Shown piece after piece: positions 7,401 through 15,768 of a stretch of DNA of 64,000 bases; position 1 is the stretch's first letter, and each line of letters opens with the position of its first letter. The stretch covers positions 61,722-125,721 of the forward strand of contig JAJPJT010000092.1 of assembly GCA_021324095.1 (NCBI GenBank), in the 5' to 3' direction. The position numbers and the translations under genes were made by a program. The DNA is from Gammaproteobacteria bacterium (lineage in GTDB: Bacteria; Pseudomonadota; Gammaproteobacteria; Xanthomonadales; Rhodanobacteraceae). The notes beneath the pieces were generated by a model. The model saw only the letters and a list, made by a program, of their open reading frames with translations, was not told the DNA's origin and did not search any database.

Positions 7401-8186
7401 TTGAGCAATCGCCCCAGCGACGGAATTCATCGTTCTACGCAAGCGGACGGGCGGCGCGTGATCGTGAAGTCGCGTCGTAGTGCGCCGGCGGGTTTCTTCG
7501 CCGCCGAAGCGCGCGGCCTCGCCGCCCTGCGCGCAGCCGATGCACTGCGCGTGCCGGACGTGTTCGAGGTTCGCGCAACCTGCATCGTGCTCGAAGATCT
7601 CGGCGACGGTCCGCGCGCCGCCGATTACTGGCAACGTGCCGGCGCGGGCCTCGCGCGTCAGCATTCCGTCACGGGTGCATGGTTCGGGTTCGATCACGAC
7701 GGTTTCTGCGGTGATTCTCCGCAGGACAACACACCTGATGTCGATGGCTGGCGATTCTTCGCCGAACGACGCCTGCTGCCGCAGATGCGGCACGCGCGCG
7801 ATGGCGGCCTGGTCGGACCGGCTGACGCCGCCGCGATCGAGCGTCTTTGCACGCAGCTTCGCGAACGGGTTCCCGGCATGCCCCCCGTACTGCTGCATGG
7901 CGACCTGTGGTCCGGCAACCTGCACGCCTGTGGCGATGGTGCGCCGGCGCTGATCGACGCCGGAGCAGTGCATTACGGTTGGGCCGAAGCGGAACTCGCG
8001 ATGTTGACGCTGTTCGGATCACCGCCGATCAGCTTCTTCGATGCCTACGCGGAACACGCGCCATTGCGCCGCGACTGGCGTCAGCGCCGGCCGCTCTTCA
8101 ACCTTTACCATCTCCTGAACCACGTCAACCTGTTCGGCGCGGGTTATCTGCCGGAGCTGCGCAACGCGCTGCACGCCTGCGCATGA
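7401..8186 (+). CDS. Fructosamine kinase family protein
   Basis: Aminoglycoside-phosphotransferase-fold kinase (about 261 aa) of the fructosamine-3-kinase family, which phosphorylates Amadori products (ketosamines) so that they break down, a protein-deglycation role. Visible are the Lys strand RRVIVKSRR, FFAAEARGLAALRAA, CIVLEDLG, and the catalytic loop LLHGDLWSGNLHA followed by ALIDAGAVHYG. In that last motif the usual DPA metal-binding triad reads DAG. The frame is open back through the tRNA-Leu gene, so the start must lie after 7349. TTG 7401 is used here, but it leaves a shorter N-terminus than usual. Confidence 0.8.
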   Translation: MSNRPSDGIHRSTQADGRRVIVKSRRSAPAGFFAAEARGLAALRAADALRVPDVFEVRATCIVLEDLGDGPRAADYWQRAGAGLARQHSVTGAWFGFDHDGFCGDSPQDNTPDVDGWRFFAERRLLPQMRHARDGGLVGPADAAAIERLCTQLRERVPGMPPVLLHGDLWSGNLHACGDGAPALIDAGAVHYGWAEAELAMLTLFGSPPISFFDAYAEHAPLRRDWRQRRPLFNLYHLLNHVNLFGAGYLPELRNALHACA

Positions 8187-8199
8187 GGCGACCGCAAAC

Positions 8200-10125
8200 T
8201 TACAAATCGCGCGCCACCCGGAATCCCACGCGGCCGCTGCGCGAATCGGCGACAGCTCCCATCCGGAACGACGAGCGGTCCTGGTCGGGCGCGCTGCCCC
8301 ACGACCCGCCGCGAATCACGCGCATGTCGCAACCCGGATTGATCCACGCGCTGCCGTCGGCGGGCGCACGCACATAGTTCTCGTGCCAGCAATCGGCAAC
8401 CCATTCGGAAACGTTGCCGTCCATGTCGTAAAGGCCAAACGGATTGGGCAGGAAGCTCATCACCGGCGCGGGCCCCCAGTAGCCGTCGCTGTAGCCCTGG
8501 AACGCATTGGCCCAGCTGCGATGCGCGGGCGAACGATCACCGCTGCCGGTCAGGTTCTCGACCTTTTGCCTGGGCGTGCCGTCGCCCCACCAGTACAACG
8601 TGGTGGTGCCGGCGCGCTCGGCATACTCGTACTCGGCCTCCGTCGCGAGCCGGTAGTGCTTTCCGGTGTGCCTGGACAACCATTCGACATACGCGTGGGC
8701 GTCGTTCCACGACACGTTGACGACGGGGTCGTTGTCCTTGGCGCGCTCGCCTGCGTAACCGTCCTGCCAGTCGACGCCCGTGCGCATCTGCATCCGGCCA
8801 TTCGTCTCGTCATATACCGAAGCGCCACCCAGGCGGTCCGAGTCCGGCACGTAGCCGGAGGACTGCACGAACGCGCGGAACTCGGCGACGGTCACTTCGG
8901 CGCGTGCCAGCGCGAAACCCTTGGCGATCGTCACTTCATGCTGCGGCTGTTCGGCGCCGGACTGCACCCGGCTGCGCGGGGGCGCGCCCATCAGGAAACT
9001 GCCCTTCGGGATCACCACCATCGCGGGTGCCTGCCCATAGATGTCCAGGAAATGGTCGGTGAAGACCTGTCCGGGGTGATAGCTCGCGTACTCCCTGGCA
9101 TTCTTCACTTTCGCGAGAAATGCATCCGCGGAAGCGCCGAGCGCCGCGGCTTGTTCCGCCAGGCGCTGCGCCAGATCGAGATTCCCGGCATCCAGCGCCG
9201 ATTCGGCCTGGTTCATCAGGTTGTCGGCGCGTCCGCCACGCATCGACGCAATGCGCGCACGGGTATCCGCGAGGGCCGACGAAGAAGGCAGGATCGCCGC
9301 CGCATCCGCCAGCGCCGCCTCGGCCTTGGTGTCGTCATTCTGCGCGGCGGCGGTGAGGGCGCGGTCCAGCGCCGCTTGCTGCACGCGTTGCAGCCCCTGG
9401 CGCGCCACCACGTTTTCAGGATCGAGCGCCAGCACCTTGCGATACACCGCGAGCGCGGTGTCCTCGCCCCGCCCTTCGAGCTTGCCCTTCTGCACCAGCT
9501 CGCTCGCCTGTTCCAGCAACGGCTGGACCTTGCCGGCCGCGTCGATCCGCGCGGCCAGGGTTGCCAGATCGTCCTGCGGCCCTGGCAAGCGTTTCAGCGC
9601 ATCGAGGTTGGCACGGGCGGCGTCGGGGTCGCCGGACGCGAGGGACTGCTGTGCGTTGGCGACGAGGCGCGCGTGCAGCAGCGACACCGCGGCCTTGACG
9701 TGGGGATCATCCGGCGCTTCCTGCTCCGCTTGCAGCACCAGTGTGATCGCGCTGTCGGCGCCGGAGCCGATCAGGTTGCCGGCACGCGCCGCCTTGCCGG
9801 CTGCCGTGAGCAACTGCGCGACCTTGCCCTTGCCCGCGCGGGCGCCGAAGGCATTTTCCTTCCCCCGCGCGGCGATCACCGAAGCAGGTGCAAGTGATAT
9901 CGGCGGGCCGGCATTGAGTTCGGATTCGGCCGGCGTCAGTTGGCGCGGCGGCCGCGCGTACGTCTTTGACACATGCGTCACCGCGACCGGACGCGATTTC
10001 AGGATCGTGGGCTCGACCTTGAGTGCCTCGGGAAAAAAGCGATAGACCAGCGCAAAGACCAGCAGCAGCACGCCGACCGCGCCGCCGATCGCGTGTTGAC
10101 GGGTGATGGTTTGCGGTTTCGGCAT
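8200..10125 (-). CDS. Membrane-anchored FGE-sulfatase (SUMF1/PvdO-like) domain protein
   Basis: 641 aa. ATG 10125 gives a short cytosolic tail and one membrane helix (GGAVGVLLLVFALVYRFF). A long Ala-rich, TPR-like helical periplasmic part follows, then from about residue 367 a C-terminal formylglycine-generating-enzyme-like domain (MVVIPKGSFLMG, LATEAEYEYAERAG, MDGNVSEWVADCW, VIRGGSWGSAPDQDRSSFR, VGFRVARD). The paired catalytic cysteines that true FGE carries after GGSW are absent (GGSWGSAPDQDR). It is therefore unlikely to make formylglycine and is better seen as a C-type-lectin-fold binding or PvdO/EgtB-like domain. No sulfatase gene is nearby. It is divergent from rnd. Confidence 0.88.
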   Translation of the reverse strand: MPKPQTITRQHAIGGAVGVLLLVFALVYRFFPEALKVEPTILKSRPVAVTHVSKTYARPPRQLTPAESELNAGPPISLAPASVIAARGKENAFGARAGKGKVAQLLTAAGKAARAGNLIGSGADSAITLVLQAEQEAPDDPHVKAAVSLLHARLVANAQQSLASGDPDAARANLDALKRLPGPQDDLATLAARIDAAGKVQPLLEQASELVQKGKLEGRGEDTALAVYRKVLALDPENVVARQGLQRVQQAALDRALTAAAQNDDTKAEAALADAAAILPSSSALADTRARIASMRGGRADNLMNQAESALDAGNLDLAQRLAEQAAALGASADAFLAKVKNAREYASYHPGQVFTDHFLDIYGQAPAMVVIPKGSFLMGAPPRSRVQSGAEQPQHEVTIAKGFALARAEVTVAEFRAFVQSSGYVPDSDRLGGASVYDETNGRMQMRTGVDWQDGYAGERAKDNDPVVNVSWNDAHAYVEWLSRHTGKHYRLATEAEYEYAERAGTTTLYWWGDGTPRQKVENLTGSGDRSPAHRSWANAFQGYSDGYWGPAPVMSFLPNPFGLYDMDGNVSEWVADCWHENYVRAPADGSAWINPGCDMRVIRGGSWGSAPDQDRSSFRMGAVADSRSGRVGFRVARDL

Positions 10126-10182
10126 GCGTACGCGGCGGCTGGGTGTTATCGTGTGCGGTTCACGATAGCAAACCGACGCCGA

Positions 10183-11292
10183 ATGGAACACCAGCCAACA
10201 GGGCAGCCGCAAGTCACGAACCCGCGCTGGATCGACCGCGCCGGCGTGTTGCCGTCGCCAGCCAGCCATGATGTGCTCGGGCTCGACACCGAGTTCATGC
10301 GCCGCAACACCTTCTACCCCAAGCTCGCCCTTGTGCAGGCCGCGTACGGTGAAGCGTGCTGGCTGATCGATCCGCTGGCGTATGACGCACGCGCCGACCT
10401 GCGCATGCTGGTCGGGGGGCGCCTGTGCGTGATGCACAGCGCCGGCGAAGACCTGGAGGCGCTGGCGCCGCTGCTTTCGGATGTCCAGCTTGACCTATTC
10501 GACACGCAGATTGCGGCGGCGATGTGCGGCATGGGGCCCGGCCTCAGCTATCAGAGATTGGTGGCAGGTGTACTGGGCATCGATATTCCCAAGGATGAAA
10601 CCCGTTCGGACTGGCTGCAACGTCCACTCACGGAAAGCCAGCTCGATTACGCAGCGAAGGATGTTGCCCATCTCGCGGCACTGCACGAAAAGTTGTCGGT
10701 CGAGCTGCGGCGGCGGGGGCGCAGCACCTGGCACGCGGAGGACTGCAGCCGACTCGCACAGCGTCCGCGCAGCGGCATCGAAACGCAACCACAACGCGGC
10801 TTCCCCGGCGCGGCCGATTGGCCACCGGAAGTCCAGGCCAGGCTGAAGCGCGTCCTGCTATGGCGCGATGAAACCGCGCGCAAGCTCGACCGGCCGCGTC
10901 CGTGGATTCTCGACGACGCGCATGCGCTGGCGTTGTCGCAACAACCGCCGGCTACCGCGCAGGTGTTGTTCGACTGCGTCAAGGGACAGCGCGCCTTGCG
11001 CGGTCCGCAACGCGCCGAACTGCTCGGACTGCTGCAGCAGTCCGCGACGCCGGAAGAGCTGGCGAGCTTGGCACCCATTCCGGCGACCCCCAGGGGCGAA
11101 GCCAAGCGCGCCGTCGATGCGATGCGCGCCGTGGTTCATGCGGTCGCCGCAAAGCTGGACTTGCCAGCGGGGCTGCTTTGCCCGCGCCGCCTGATCGAGG
11201 AATTCGCGGTGACCCGCATCTGGCCTGCACCGCTGCAGGGCTGGCGCACCAGCCTGCTGGAACCGGAACTGGCCCCACTGCTGCCCGGCTGA
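10183..11292 (+). CDS. rnd: Ribonuclease D
   Basis: 3'-5' exoribonuclease (369 aa) that trims tRNA 3' ends. The DEDDy catalytic residues are visible: LGLDTEFMRR (Asp, Glu), HSAGEDLEAL (Asp), and YAAKDVAHL (Tyr, Asp). Helical HRDC regions fill the C-terminal half (WRDETARKLDRPRPWILDD). ATG 10183 is used. It runs toward a tRNA-Ala gene 125 bp downstream, a fitting though probably coincidental neighbour. Confidence 0.95.
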   Translation: MEHQPTGQPQVTNPRWIDRAGVLPSPASHDVLGLDTEFMRRNTFYPKLALVQAAYGEACWLIDPLAYDARADLRMLVGGRLCVMHSAGEDLEALAPLLSDVQLDLFDTQIAAAMCGMGPGLSYQRLVAGVLGIDIPKDETRSDWLQRPLTESQLDYAAKDVAHLAALHEKLSVELRRRGRSTWHAEDCSRLAQRPRSGIETQPQRGFPGAADWPPEVQARLKRVLLWRDETARKLDRPRPWILDDAHALALSQQPPATAQVLFDCVKGQRALRGPQRAELLGLLQQSATPEELASLAPIPATPRGEAKRAVDAMRAVVHAVAAKLDLPAGLLCPRRLIEEFAVTRIWPAPLQGWRTSLLEPELAPLLPG

Positions 11293-11417
11293 ATGCGCGC
11301 GCCGGAAAGCTTGGCGAACAAACGCATACCCGCTAGCATAAGCGGCTCGCTGGCGCGCAATGCGCCCGCGCGGTGCGCCGCCCTCCCCGCAGGTCGGCAG
11401 CAGACGGTTCGAAGCGT

Positions 11418-11493
<76 letters not shown>

Positions 11494-11509
11494 ATTGCAC
11501 TTCTAACAA

Positions 11510-11680
11510 CTTCCCGCAATACCCTACAAACCGAGTAGTGACGCGGTTTTTTGTTGTTTCCACTTCCCGCAAAGCGCATAATCCTTCCCGCAGTTACCGT
11601 CAAAGTTTCCGGTAACTGTGACGGTAACCGCCCAACCGCGGCGAGAGCTACCGTCAAATCGACAGGGGAGTTACCGTCAT
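11510..11680. promoter_or_regulatory. Left integrase arm-type sites and direct repeats
   Basis: CTTCCCGCA occurs three times (11510, 11563, 11584). Then come GTTACCGTCAAAG (11593-11605), the inverted repeat GGTAACTGTGACGGTAAC (11611-11628), GCTACCGTCAAAT (11647-11659) and GTTACCGTCAT (11670-11680, ending in the int start codon). Clustered TACCGTCA sites between tRNA and integrase are what arm-type Int or Xis binding sites look like. They also overlap the int leader, so they may regulate it. Confidence 0.7.
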
Positions 11681-12896
11681 GCTGACCCCTTCCGCAGTGG
11701 CGAACGCCAAGCCCGATGCGAAGCCGCGCAAGCTCGCCGATGGTCGCGGCATGTATCTGCTGGTGAAGCCCGACGGCGCGCGCTGGTGGCGCTTCGACTA
11801 TCGCCGCCCGGCCACGCACAAGCGCAATACGCTGTCCCTTGGCACCTATCCCGATGTTTCGCTGAAAAAGGCGCGTGAGCGCCGCGACGAAGCGCACAAG
11901 CTGTTGGCCGATGGCATCGATCCCGGCGACAAGCGCAAGGCGGAAGCCGCCGCCGCTGCCGACACGTTTGAAGCCGTGGCGCGCGAATGGTTCGCCAAGT
12001 TTTCGACCCGCTGGGCACCGTCGCACGCCGACAAGGTGCTGCGCCGCCTTGAACGTGACGTGTTCCCGTGGATAGGCAGCAATCCGATTGCCAAGCTGGA
12101 CGCGCCGACGATCCTTGCCGCACTGCGCCGCATTGAATCGCGCGGAGCCGTGGAAACCGCGCACCGTGCCTTGCAAAACTGCGGGCAGGTGTTCCGCTAT
12201 GCCGTGGCAACCGGGCGCGCGAATGGTGACGTGACGCGCGACCTGCGCGGCTCGCTGACCCCGACGACGGGCGGACACTTCGCCAGTCTCACCGATCCCG
12301 ACCGGATCGCCGAACTGCTGCGCGGCATTGATGGATTCACCGGCATGTATCAGGTTGCGGCGGCATTGAAGCTCGCGCCGCTGGTGTTCGTGCGGCCCGG
12401 CGAACTGCGAAGCGCGGAATGGGCGGAAATCGACCTTGACGCCGCCGAGTGGAACATCCCCGCGCACAAGATGAAGATGCGCGAGCCGCACCTGGTCCCG
12501 CTTTCGTCGCAAGCCGTGGCGATCCTGCGCGACCTGCAACCGTTGACGGGCGCGGGCCGTTACGTATTCCCCGGCGCGCGCGACCGCAAGAAACCGCTTA
12601 GTGACATGGCGATGAATGCCGCGTTCAAGCGCATGGGTTTCGACGGGCAAACCTTCACCGCGCACGGGTTCCGCGCGATGGCGCGCACGATCCTTGACGA
12701 ACGGCTGGGCTTCCGGCCCGACTACATCGAACACCAGCTCGCGCATGCCGTGAAGGATGCGAACGGGCGCGCGTACAACCGCACGTCATTCCTGCCCGAG
12801 CGCCGCAAGATGATGCAGGCATGGGCGGACTATCTGGACGCGCTGCGCGCTGGCACCAGCAAGGTAGTACCGATCAAGCACAAGGCGCGCGCCTGA
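11679..12896 (+). CDS. int: Tyrosine recombinase/integrase (P4 type, DUF4102 N-terminus)
   Basis: Site-specific recombinase (405 aa) expected to integrate and excise the element at tRNA-Ala. The N-terminal arm-binding domain (LADGRGMYLLVKPDGARWW, LGTYPDVSLKKARERRDEA) is followed by a SAM-like core-binding domain and the catalytic domain. Catalytic residues are R in VRPGELRSAEW (about 239), H-x-x-R in HGFRAMART (about 329-332), H in HQLAH (about 353), and the nucleophile Tyr366 in GRAYNRT. All are present, so it looks functional. GGGGAG lies 9 bases before the ATG. Confidence 0.96.
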   Translation: MLTPSAVANAKPDAKPRKLADGRGMYLLVKPDGARWWRFDYRRPATHKRNTLSLGTYPDVSLKKARERRDEAHKLLADGIDPGDKRKAEAAAAADTFEAVAREWFAKFSTRWAPSHADKVLRRLERDVFPWIGSNPIAKLDAPTILAALRRIESRGAVETAHRALQNCGQVFRYAVATGRANGDVTRDLRGSLTPTTGGHFASLTDPDRIAELLRGIDGFTGMYQVAAALKLAPLVFVRPGELRSAEWAEIDLDAAEWNIPAHKMKMREPHLVPLSSQAVAILRDLQPLTGAGRYVFPGARDRKKPLSDMAMNAAFKRMGFDGQTFTAHGFRAMARTILDERLGFRPDYIEHQLAHAVKDANGRAYNRTSFLPERRKMMQAWADYLDALRAGTSKVVPIKHKARA

Positions 12897-13000
12897 CGCA
12901 TACTCCGAATCGCCACGGCTAGGCTAGCTACCGAAAGCGGGGCCACCTTTCACCCGCTGCCGTGGCGACTTCACGAAAGGGCGCAACGAAAGGTGCGCCG

Positions 13001-13201
13001 ATGGCAACGACTCGAAAGCTTTGCGACGGTTCACGCGCAGTCGCATCCTGTCCTGACGGCGTTGTCAGTTTCCTAAATCGATGCGTGGCCGAGGATGACA
13101 CCGATCCCGATTCACCGCTGACGCGCCTGCACATCCGGTTTTGCGCTGATCCGCAAATGGAAGACGTTTGGGCTGCCATGTGTGCGGCTGGCATGGACTA
13201 G
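13001..13201 (+). CDS. Small element-borne protein of unknown function
   Basis: 66 aa from ATG 13001, chosen because AAAGG lies 7 bases upstream; an in-frame GTG at 12962 would add 13 residues. The product (MATTRKLCDGSRAVASC...) has four Cys and an acidic middle (EDDTDPDS), with no membrane segment and no family I recognise. It lies between int and another unknown gene, in the variable cargo position of the element. Confidence 0.5.
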   Translation: MATTRKLCDGSRAVASCPDGVVSFLNRCVAEDDTDPDSPLTRLHIRFCADPQMEDVWAAMCAAGMD

Positions 13202-13222
13202 GCGGATTGCAGAGAGGCGATA

Positions 13223-13816
13223 TTGTTGTGGACGGCTGCGATGATGCACGCGCCTAGTGACCCATTTCGAGAGAAAACGAACCCGGAGCGTATGGCGTGG
13301 CTCAACGCAACGCGGAAGGCGGCGCGCACATTGAAAGCGTTGCTAGAAGAAGGGCCAGGGCTGCGCGCTGAAAACGTAATCGAGTGCATTCCGTTGGACG
13401 GTATGCGCTGGATTTTGGGATTGTTGGGCGTTCGCATCGTGCCTGGCGAAACGTCGCGGTGCGCTTACAACGAAGCGGATGATAGGTGGGAAGTGTCAGA
13501 GTGGACGGTCGCGCGCATGCAAGACGGCACGATGCCCCTAACGCTTGCCAACCTGCTAGGGATGCTGCTATCCGATCTTGATAAAGGCATCCCGTCCACC
13601 CAAACGGTAAGCAAACCGCGCGACGCGAAAGCGGACAGAGCGCGTTACATCCTGCGCGTTACGGAATGGACGGAAGACGCATGGCCGGTGCGGCTGACTG
13701 ACGAACAGGTTGCCACGCTGGCGCGCGTCGCGTTGGAAGATGAAGCCATCACGCCGGCGTTGGCTAATCGTTTTCGCTGGCGTTCGGGCAAGTCCGCACC
13801 GTTGGGCGCGGCCTAA
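13223..13816 (+). CDS. Element-borne protein of unknown function
   Basis: Up to 197 aa. TTG 13223 has AGAGAGG just before it; ATG 13241 or 13244 are alternatives. It is a soluble, mixed alpha/beta-looking protein with an early helical region (WLNATRKAARTLKALLEEG) and a C-terminal helix-rich part (LTDEQVATLARVALEDEAI). No known domain is recognised. Codon use is somewhat less GC-biased than in neighbouring housekeeping genes, consistent with transfer. The place after the integrase suggests cargo or regulation; a defence role is possible but unsupported. Confidence 0.6.
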   Translation: MLWTAAMMHAPSDPFREKTNPERMAWLNATRKAARTLKALLEEGPGLRAENVIECIPLDGMRWILGLLGVRIVPGETSRCAYNEADDRWEVSEWTVARMQDGTMPLTLANLLGMLLSDLDKGIPSTQTVSKPRDAKADRARYILRVTEWTEDAWPVRLTDEQVATLARVALEDEAITPALANRFRWRSGKSAPLGAA

Positions 13817-13881
13817 CAAGATTCTGCCGAAACGTCGAAAAATGTTGGATGGCTTGGCCTGACGCAAATCCGCACCATCCC

Positions 13882-13913
13882 TAGCAATCCCGCACACCAT
13901 GCGGGCAATGCTA
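13882..13913. promoter_or_regulatory. Imperfect palindrome before the AlpA-like gene
   Basis: TAGCAATCCCGCA pairs imperfectly with TGCGGGCAATGCTA across ACCA, ending 11 bases before the AlpA-like start. It is a plausible operator or a structured leader for the gene group 13925-15023. Confidence 0.45.
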
Positions 13914-13924
13914 AGGATGCCGCG

Positions 13925-14149
13925 ATGCAACCCGAACACCCCGCAACACCGCCAGCCGCGAAGGCCGCCGCTGGCTACCTGCTGACTGATTCCGAAGTGG
14001 CCGCGCTGCTGGGCGCGAGTCTGCAAACCGTGCGTAACTGGCGCTGGCGTGGCGAAGGCCCGCGCTGGGTAACCCTTGGAAAAAGGATGGTGAGATACCG
14101 TCCCGCCGACGTGCAGGCTTTCATCGAAGGCCAAGGGCAAGCGGCATGA
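13925..14149 (+). CDS. AlpA/MerR-like helix-turn-helix protein (excisionase/regulator)
   Basis: 74-aa DNA-binding protein of the short HTH_17 type found as AlpA-like regulators or excisionases in P4-like elements. The core YLLTDSEVAALLGASLQTVR followed by NWRWRGEGPRW is the winged HTH; then come the strand KRMVRYRPADV and a helix. AAGGA lies 7 bases before the ATG. The ATGA overlap with the next gene marks the start of a coupled trio (13925-15023). Confidence 0.85.
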   Translation: MQPEHPATPPAAKAAAGYLLTDSEVAALLGASLQTVRNWRWRGEGPRWVTLGKRMVRYRPADVQAFIEGQGQAA

Positions 14150-14481
14150 ACGCGCCGACGACGCGCGGCGCCGCTATCGCCGCAAAGTGCAAAGACTGCA
14201 TTCACGATCCCGCTGCACTCGGGAACTGGAAAGAGCAAGTAAGCGCCTGCCCATGCACCGATTGCCCGTTGTGGCGGTTCCGGCCCGTCTCGCGCACCGC
14301 ACCGGCATGGATCAAGTCTCACGACGCCGACGAGCTGCCCGACGGTTGGACTTCGCTGCACCATGACGACGCCATCCGCCGCTTGCGTGCCACGTCGCGC
14401 GATAACCCCGAACGGGAAGCGCCTGCGCGTTCCAATTCAACACGCGGCACCGGGGCAACCCAAAGGGTAGGCACGCCATGA
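14146..14481 (+). CDS. Cysteine-rich (zinc-binding) phage-type protein
   Basis: 111 aa with a CX2C-X16-CXCX2C pattern (KCKDCIHDP... then SACPCTDCPLWRFRP), probably one zinc site. CPxxDCPLW-RPxS proteins of this kind occur in prophages and satellites, with no settled role. The C-terminal half is polar and likely flexible. Start and stop both overlap neighbours by ATGA, so it is translated with the AlpA-like and replication-type genes. Confidence 0.7.
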   Translation: MNAPTTRGAAIAAKCKDCIHDPAALGNWKEQVSACPCTDCPLWRFRPVSRTAPAWIKSHDADELPDGWTSLHHDDAIRRLRATSRDNPEREAPARSNSTRGTGATQRVGTP

Positions 14482-15023
14482 ATGCCGCACGATGGAAGAT
14501 CAAAGGCCGCGCCGAGCGCAAGCAGCGGTTTGCGCTGATCCCTTGCGAAGTGATCCATTCGCCGAACTGGGCGCGAACATCGAAGCCGTGTCGTGCGTTG
14601 ATCGTTGACGTGGCCAGCCAATACAACGCGCACAACAATGGCGACCTGACCGCAAGCATCACGGTCTTGCGTCCGCTGGGCTGGACTTCGCCGGGCACGA
14701 TCAAGGAGCTTTTATCGGAAGCGATCTACTACGGGTTGCTGGTGCAGACACGGCAGGGCGGCCTGTTGATCGGCGCAAGCCTTTACGCGCTGGGTTGGAA
14801 GCCGGTCAACGCCTGCATTGATGCGCGCACCCGCGTTTGCAAGCTGGACGATCCTTCAATGGTGGGCATCACGCCTGGCCGCTGGCAAGTGCCGCAACCG
14901 AAGTACCAGCGACCGCCCCGAAAAAAATCTGCCACTACGCCGCGCGTACTGGACCGCTACGCCGCGCGTACAAGCAAAGCGCCCCACCGCTACGCCGCGC
15001 GTAGCGATACGGGCACTTTTTGA
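14478..15023 (+). CDS. Replication-type winged-helix protein of the element
   Basis: 181 aa. The N-terminal two thirds (FALIPCEVIHSPNWARTSKP, RALIVDVASQYNAHNNGDL, SITVLRPLGWTSPGTIKELL, YYGLLVQTRQGG) is a winged-helix domain. It resembles phage and satellite proteins that recognise replication origins. The C-terminal tail is basic (PPRKKSATTPRV) and encoded across three iteron copies. The overlap with an iteron cluster and AT-rich DNA favours a role in origin binding, but this is inference. The start overlaps the previous stop (ATGA). Confidence 0.65.
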   Translation: MNAARWKIKGRAERKQRFALIPCEVIHSPNWARTSKPCRALIVDVASQYNAHNNGDLTASITVLRPLGWTSPGTIKELLSEAIYYGLLVQTRQGGLLIGASLYALGWKPVNACIDARTRVCKLDDPSMVGITPGRWQVPQPKYQRPPRKKSATTPRVLDRYAARTSKAPHRYAARSDTGTF

Positions 15024-15048
15024 GGCTTTCACCGCTACGCCGCGCGTA
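14935..15048. repeat. Four phased iterons with AT-rich DNA (candidate replication origin)
   Basis: The 14-mer CTACGCCGCGCGTA occurs exactly four times, starting at 14935, 14957, 14990 and 15035 (spacings 22, 33 and 45 bp, close to 2, 3 and 4 helical turns). The inner TACGC-CGC-GCGTA is a perfect inverted repeat. The copies straddle the stop codon of the replication-type gene and fall in different frames, so they are not conserved for coding. Immediately downstream lies AT-rich CCTATAAGAATTTACC. Confidence 0.8.
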
Positions 15049-15162
15049 CACCTATAAGAATTTACCAAGCGGTAGCGCATGCGAACGCTTGGGGCTGTTG
15101 CCGTGGATTCGAGGCTCTAGGGTTACGGCGGCGCACGAAACAAGCGAAAAAGGCGACGAACG

Positions 15163-15378
15163 ATGAACGCGAAACTTCCCGATAACGTGCTGGCGGCGCT
15201 GACCGTCACGCAACGCGCTGCGGGCTGGAACTTCCGCCCCGCCGACACGATCCGGTTCGACCTGCCGAACGCGGACGGCACCGCCTGCCGGTTGCTCGTC
15301 GTGCCGTATCGGCGTTGGGCATCGCGGCGCTGGGAACGGCAAGTGCAGGAACGCCAGCATGGGGGCAACGCGGCATGA
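15163..15378 (+). CDS. Small element-borne protein of unknown function
   Basis: 71 aa, ATG 15163. The N-terminal part (LPDNVLAALTVTQRAAGWNF) and the centre (DTIRFDLPNADGTACRLLVV) look like a compact alpha/beta fold; the C-terminus is Arg-rich (RRWASRRWERQVQERQHG). No family is recognised. It follows the iterons on the same strand. Confidence 0.5.
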   Translation: MNAKLPDNVLAALTVTQRAAGWNFRPADTIRFDLPNADGTACRLLVVPYRRWASRRWERQVQERQHGGNAA

Positions 15379-15420
15379 GCGGGCATTGTGTGACGCGTCA
15401 CGATATGGCAGCATGGCGGC

Positions 15421-15687
15421 ATGGGCAAACACACCGCACCAAGCAAAGCCGGGCGTCCGCCGAAGTACGGGCACGCCATGACGACAGCCGAACGCGCACA
15501 GCAATACCGGGCACGTCGCCACGAGCGCCAGCGCGTCGCGCTGAGAACCCCGCAACATGCCACGTTGAACGCGCTGCTGGACGAACTGCGCGCCAGCGTC
15601 AAGGATGGCGACATGCGGGCCGTGCAGCGAATCGGCGTGGAACTGACGGCGCGCACGCGGGTGAATCGTGACGCGTCACGTAATTAG
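15421..15687 (+). CDS. Small basic protein with AT-hook-like motif
   Basis: 88 aa, ATG 15421. The N-terminus KAGRPPKYG resembles an AT-hook. A very basic stretch (RAQQYRARRHERQR) and a helical C-terminus (LLDELRASVKDGDMRAVQRI) follow. DNA binding is likely from charge alone; the family is not recognised. It is the last plus-strand gene of the element. A hairpin (15697-15721) follows, but without a T-run on this strand. Confidence 0.5.
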   Translation: MGKHTAPSKAGRPPKYGHAMTTAERAQQYRARRHERQRVALRTPQHATLNALLDELRASVKDGDMRAVQRIGVELTARTRVNRDASRN

Positions 15688-15724
15688 GCGCTGCCTGGCA
15701 CGGGCACAGCGGGACCGTGCCGAT

Positions 15725-15768
15725 TAAAAAACCAAAAAAAAGTCCGGCCAGCCGTAAGCAACGGCTGG
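15725..15768 (-). terminator. Rho-independent terminator-like hairpin, minus strand
   Basis: CCAGCCGT (15748-15755) and ACGGCTGG (15761-15768) form a perfect 8-bp stem. Read on the minus strand it is followed by a T-rich run (complement of AAAAAACCAAAAAAAAG, 15725-15742). No recognised minus-strand gene lies upstream of it within the element, so it may end an untranslated RNA or stop transcription entering from the right. Confidence 0.6.

Noticed and set aside
8200..10125. Calling the FGE-like protein a true formylglycine-generating enzyme
   Set aside because: The catalytic cysteine pair after GGSW is missing and no sulfatase is encoded nearby.
14935..15048. Possible CRISPR array (four identical 14-mers)
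   Set aside because: Repeats are too short, spacings differ (22, 33, 45 bp), intervening DNA includes coding sequence, and no cas genes are present; iterons fit better.
15697..15721. Plus-strand terminator after the last element gene
   Set aside because: The hairpin is followed by A-rich, not T-rich, DNA on the plus strand.
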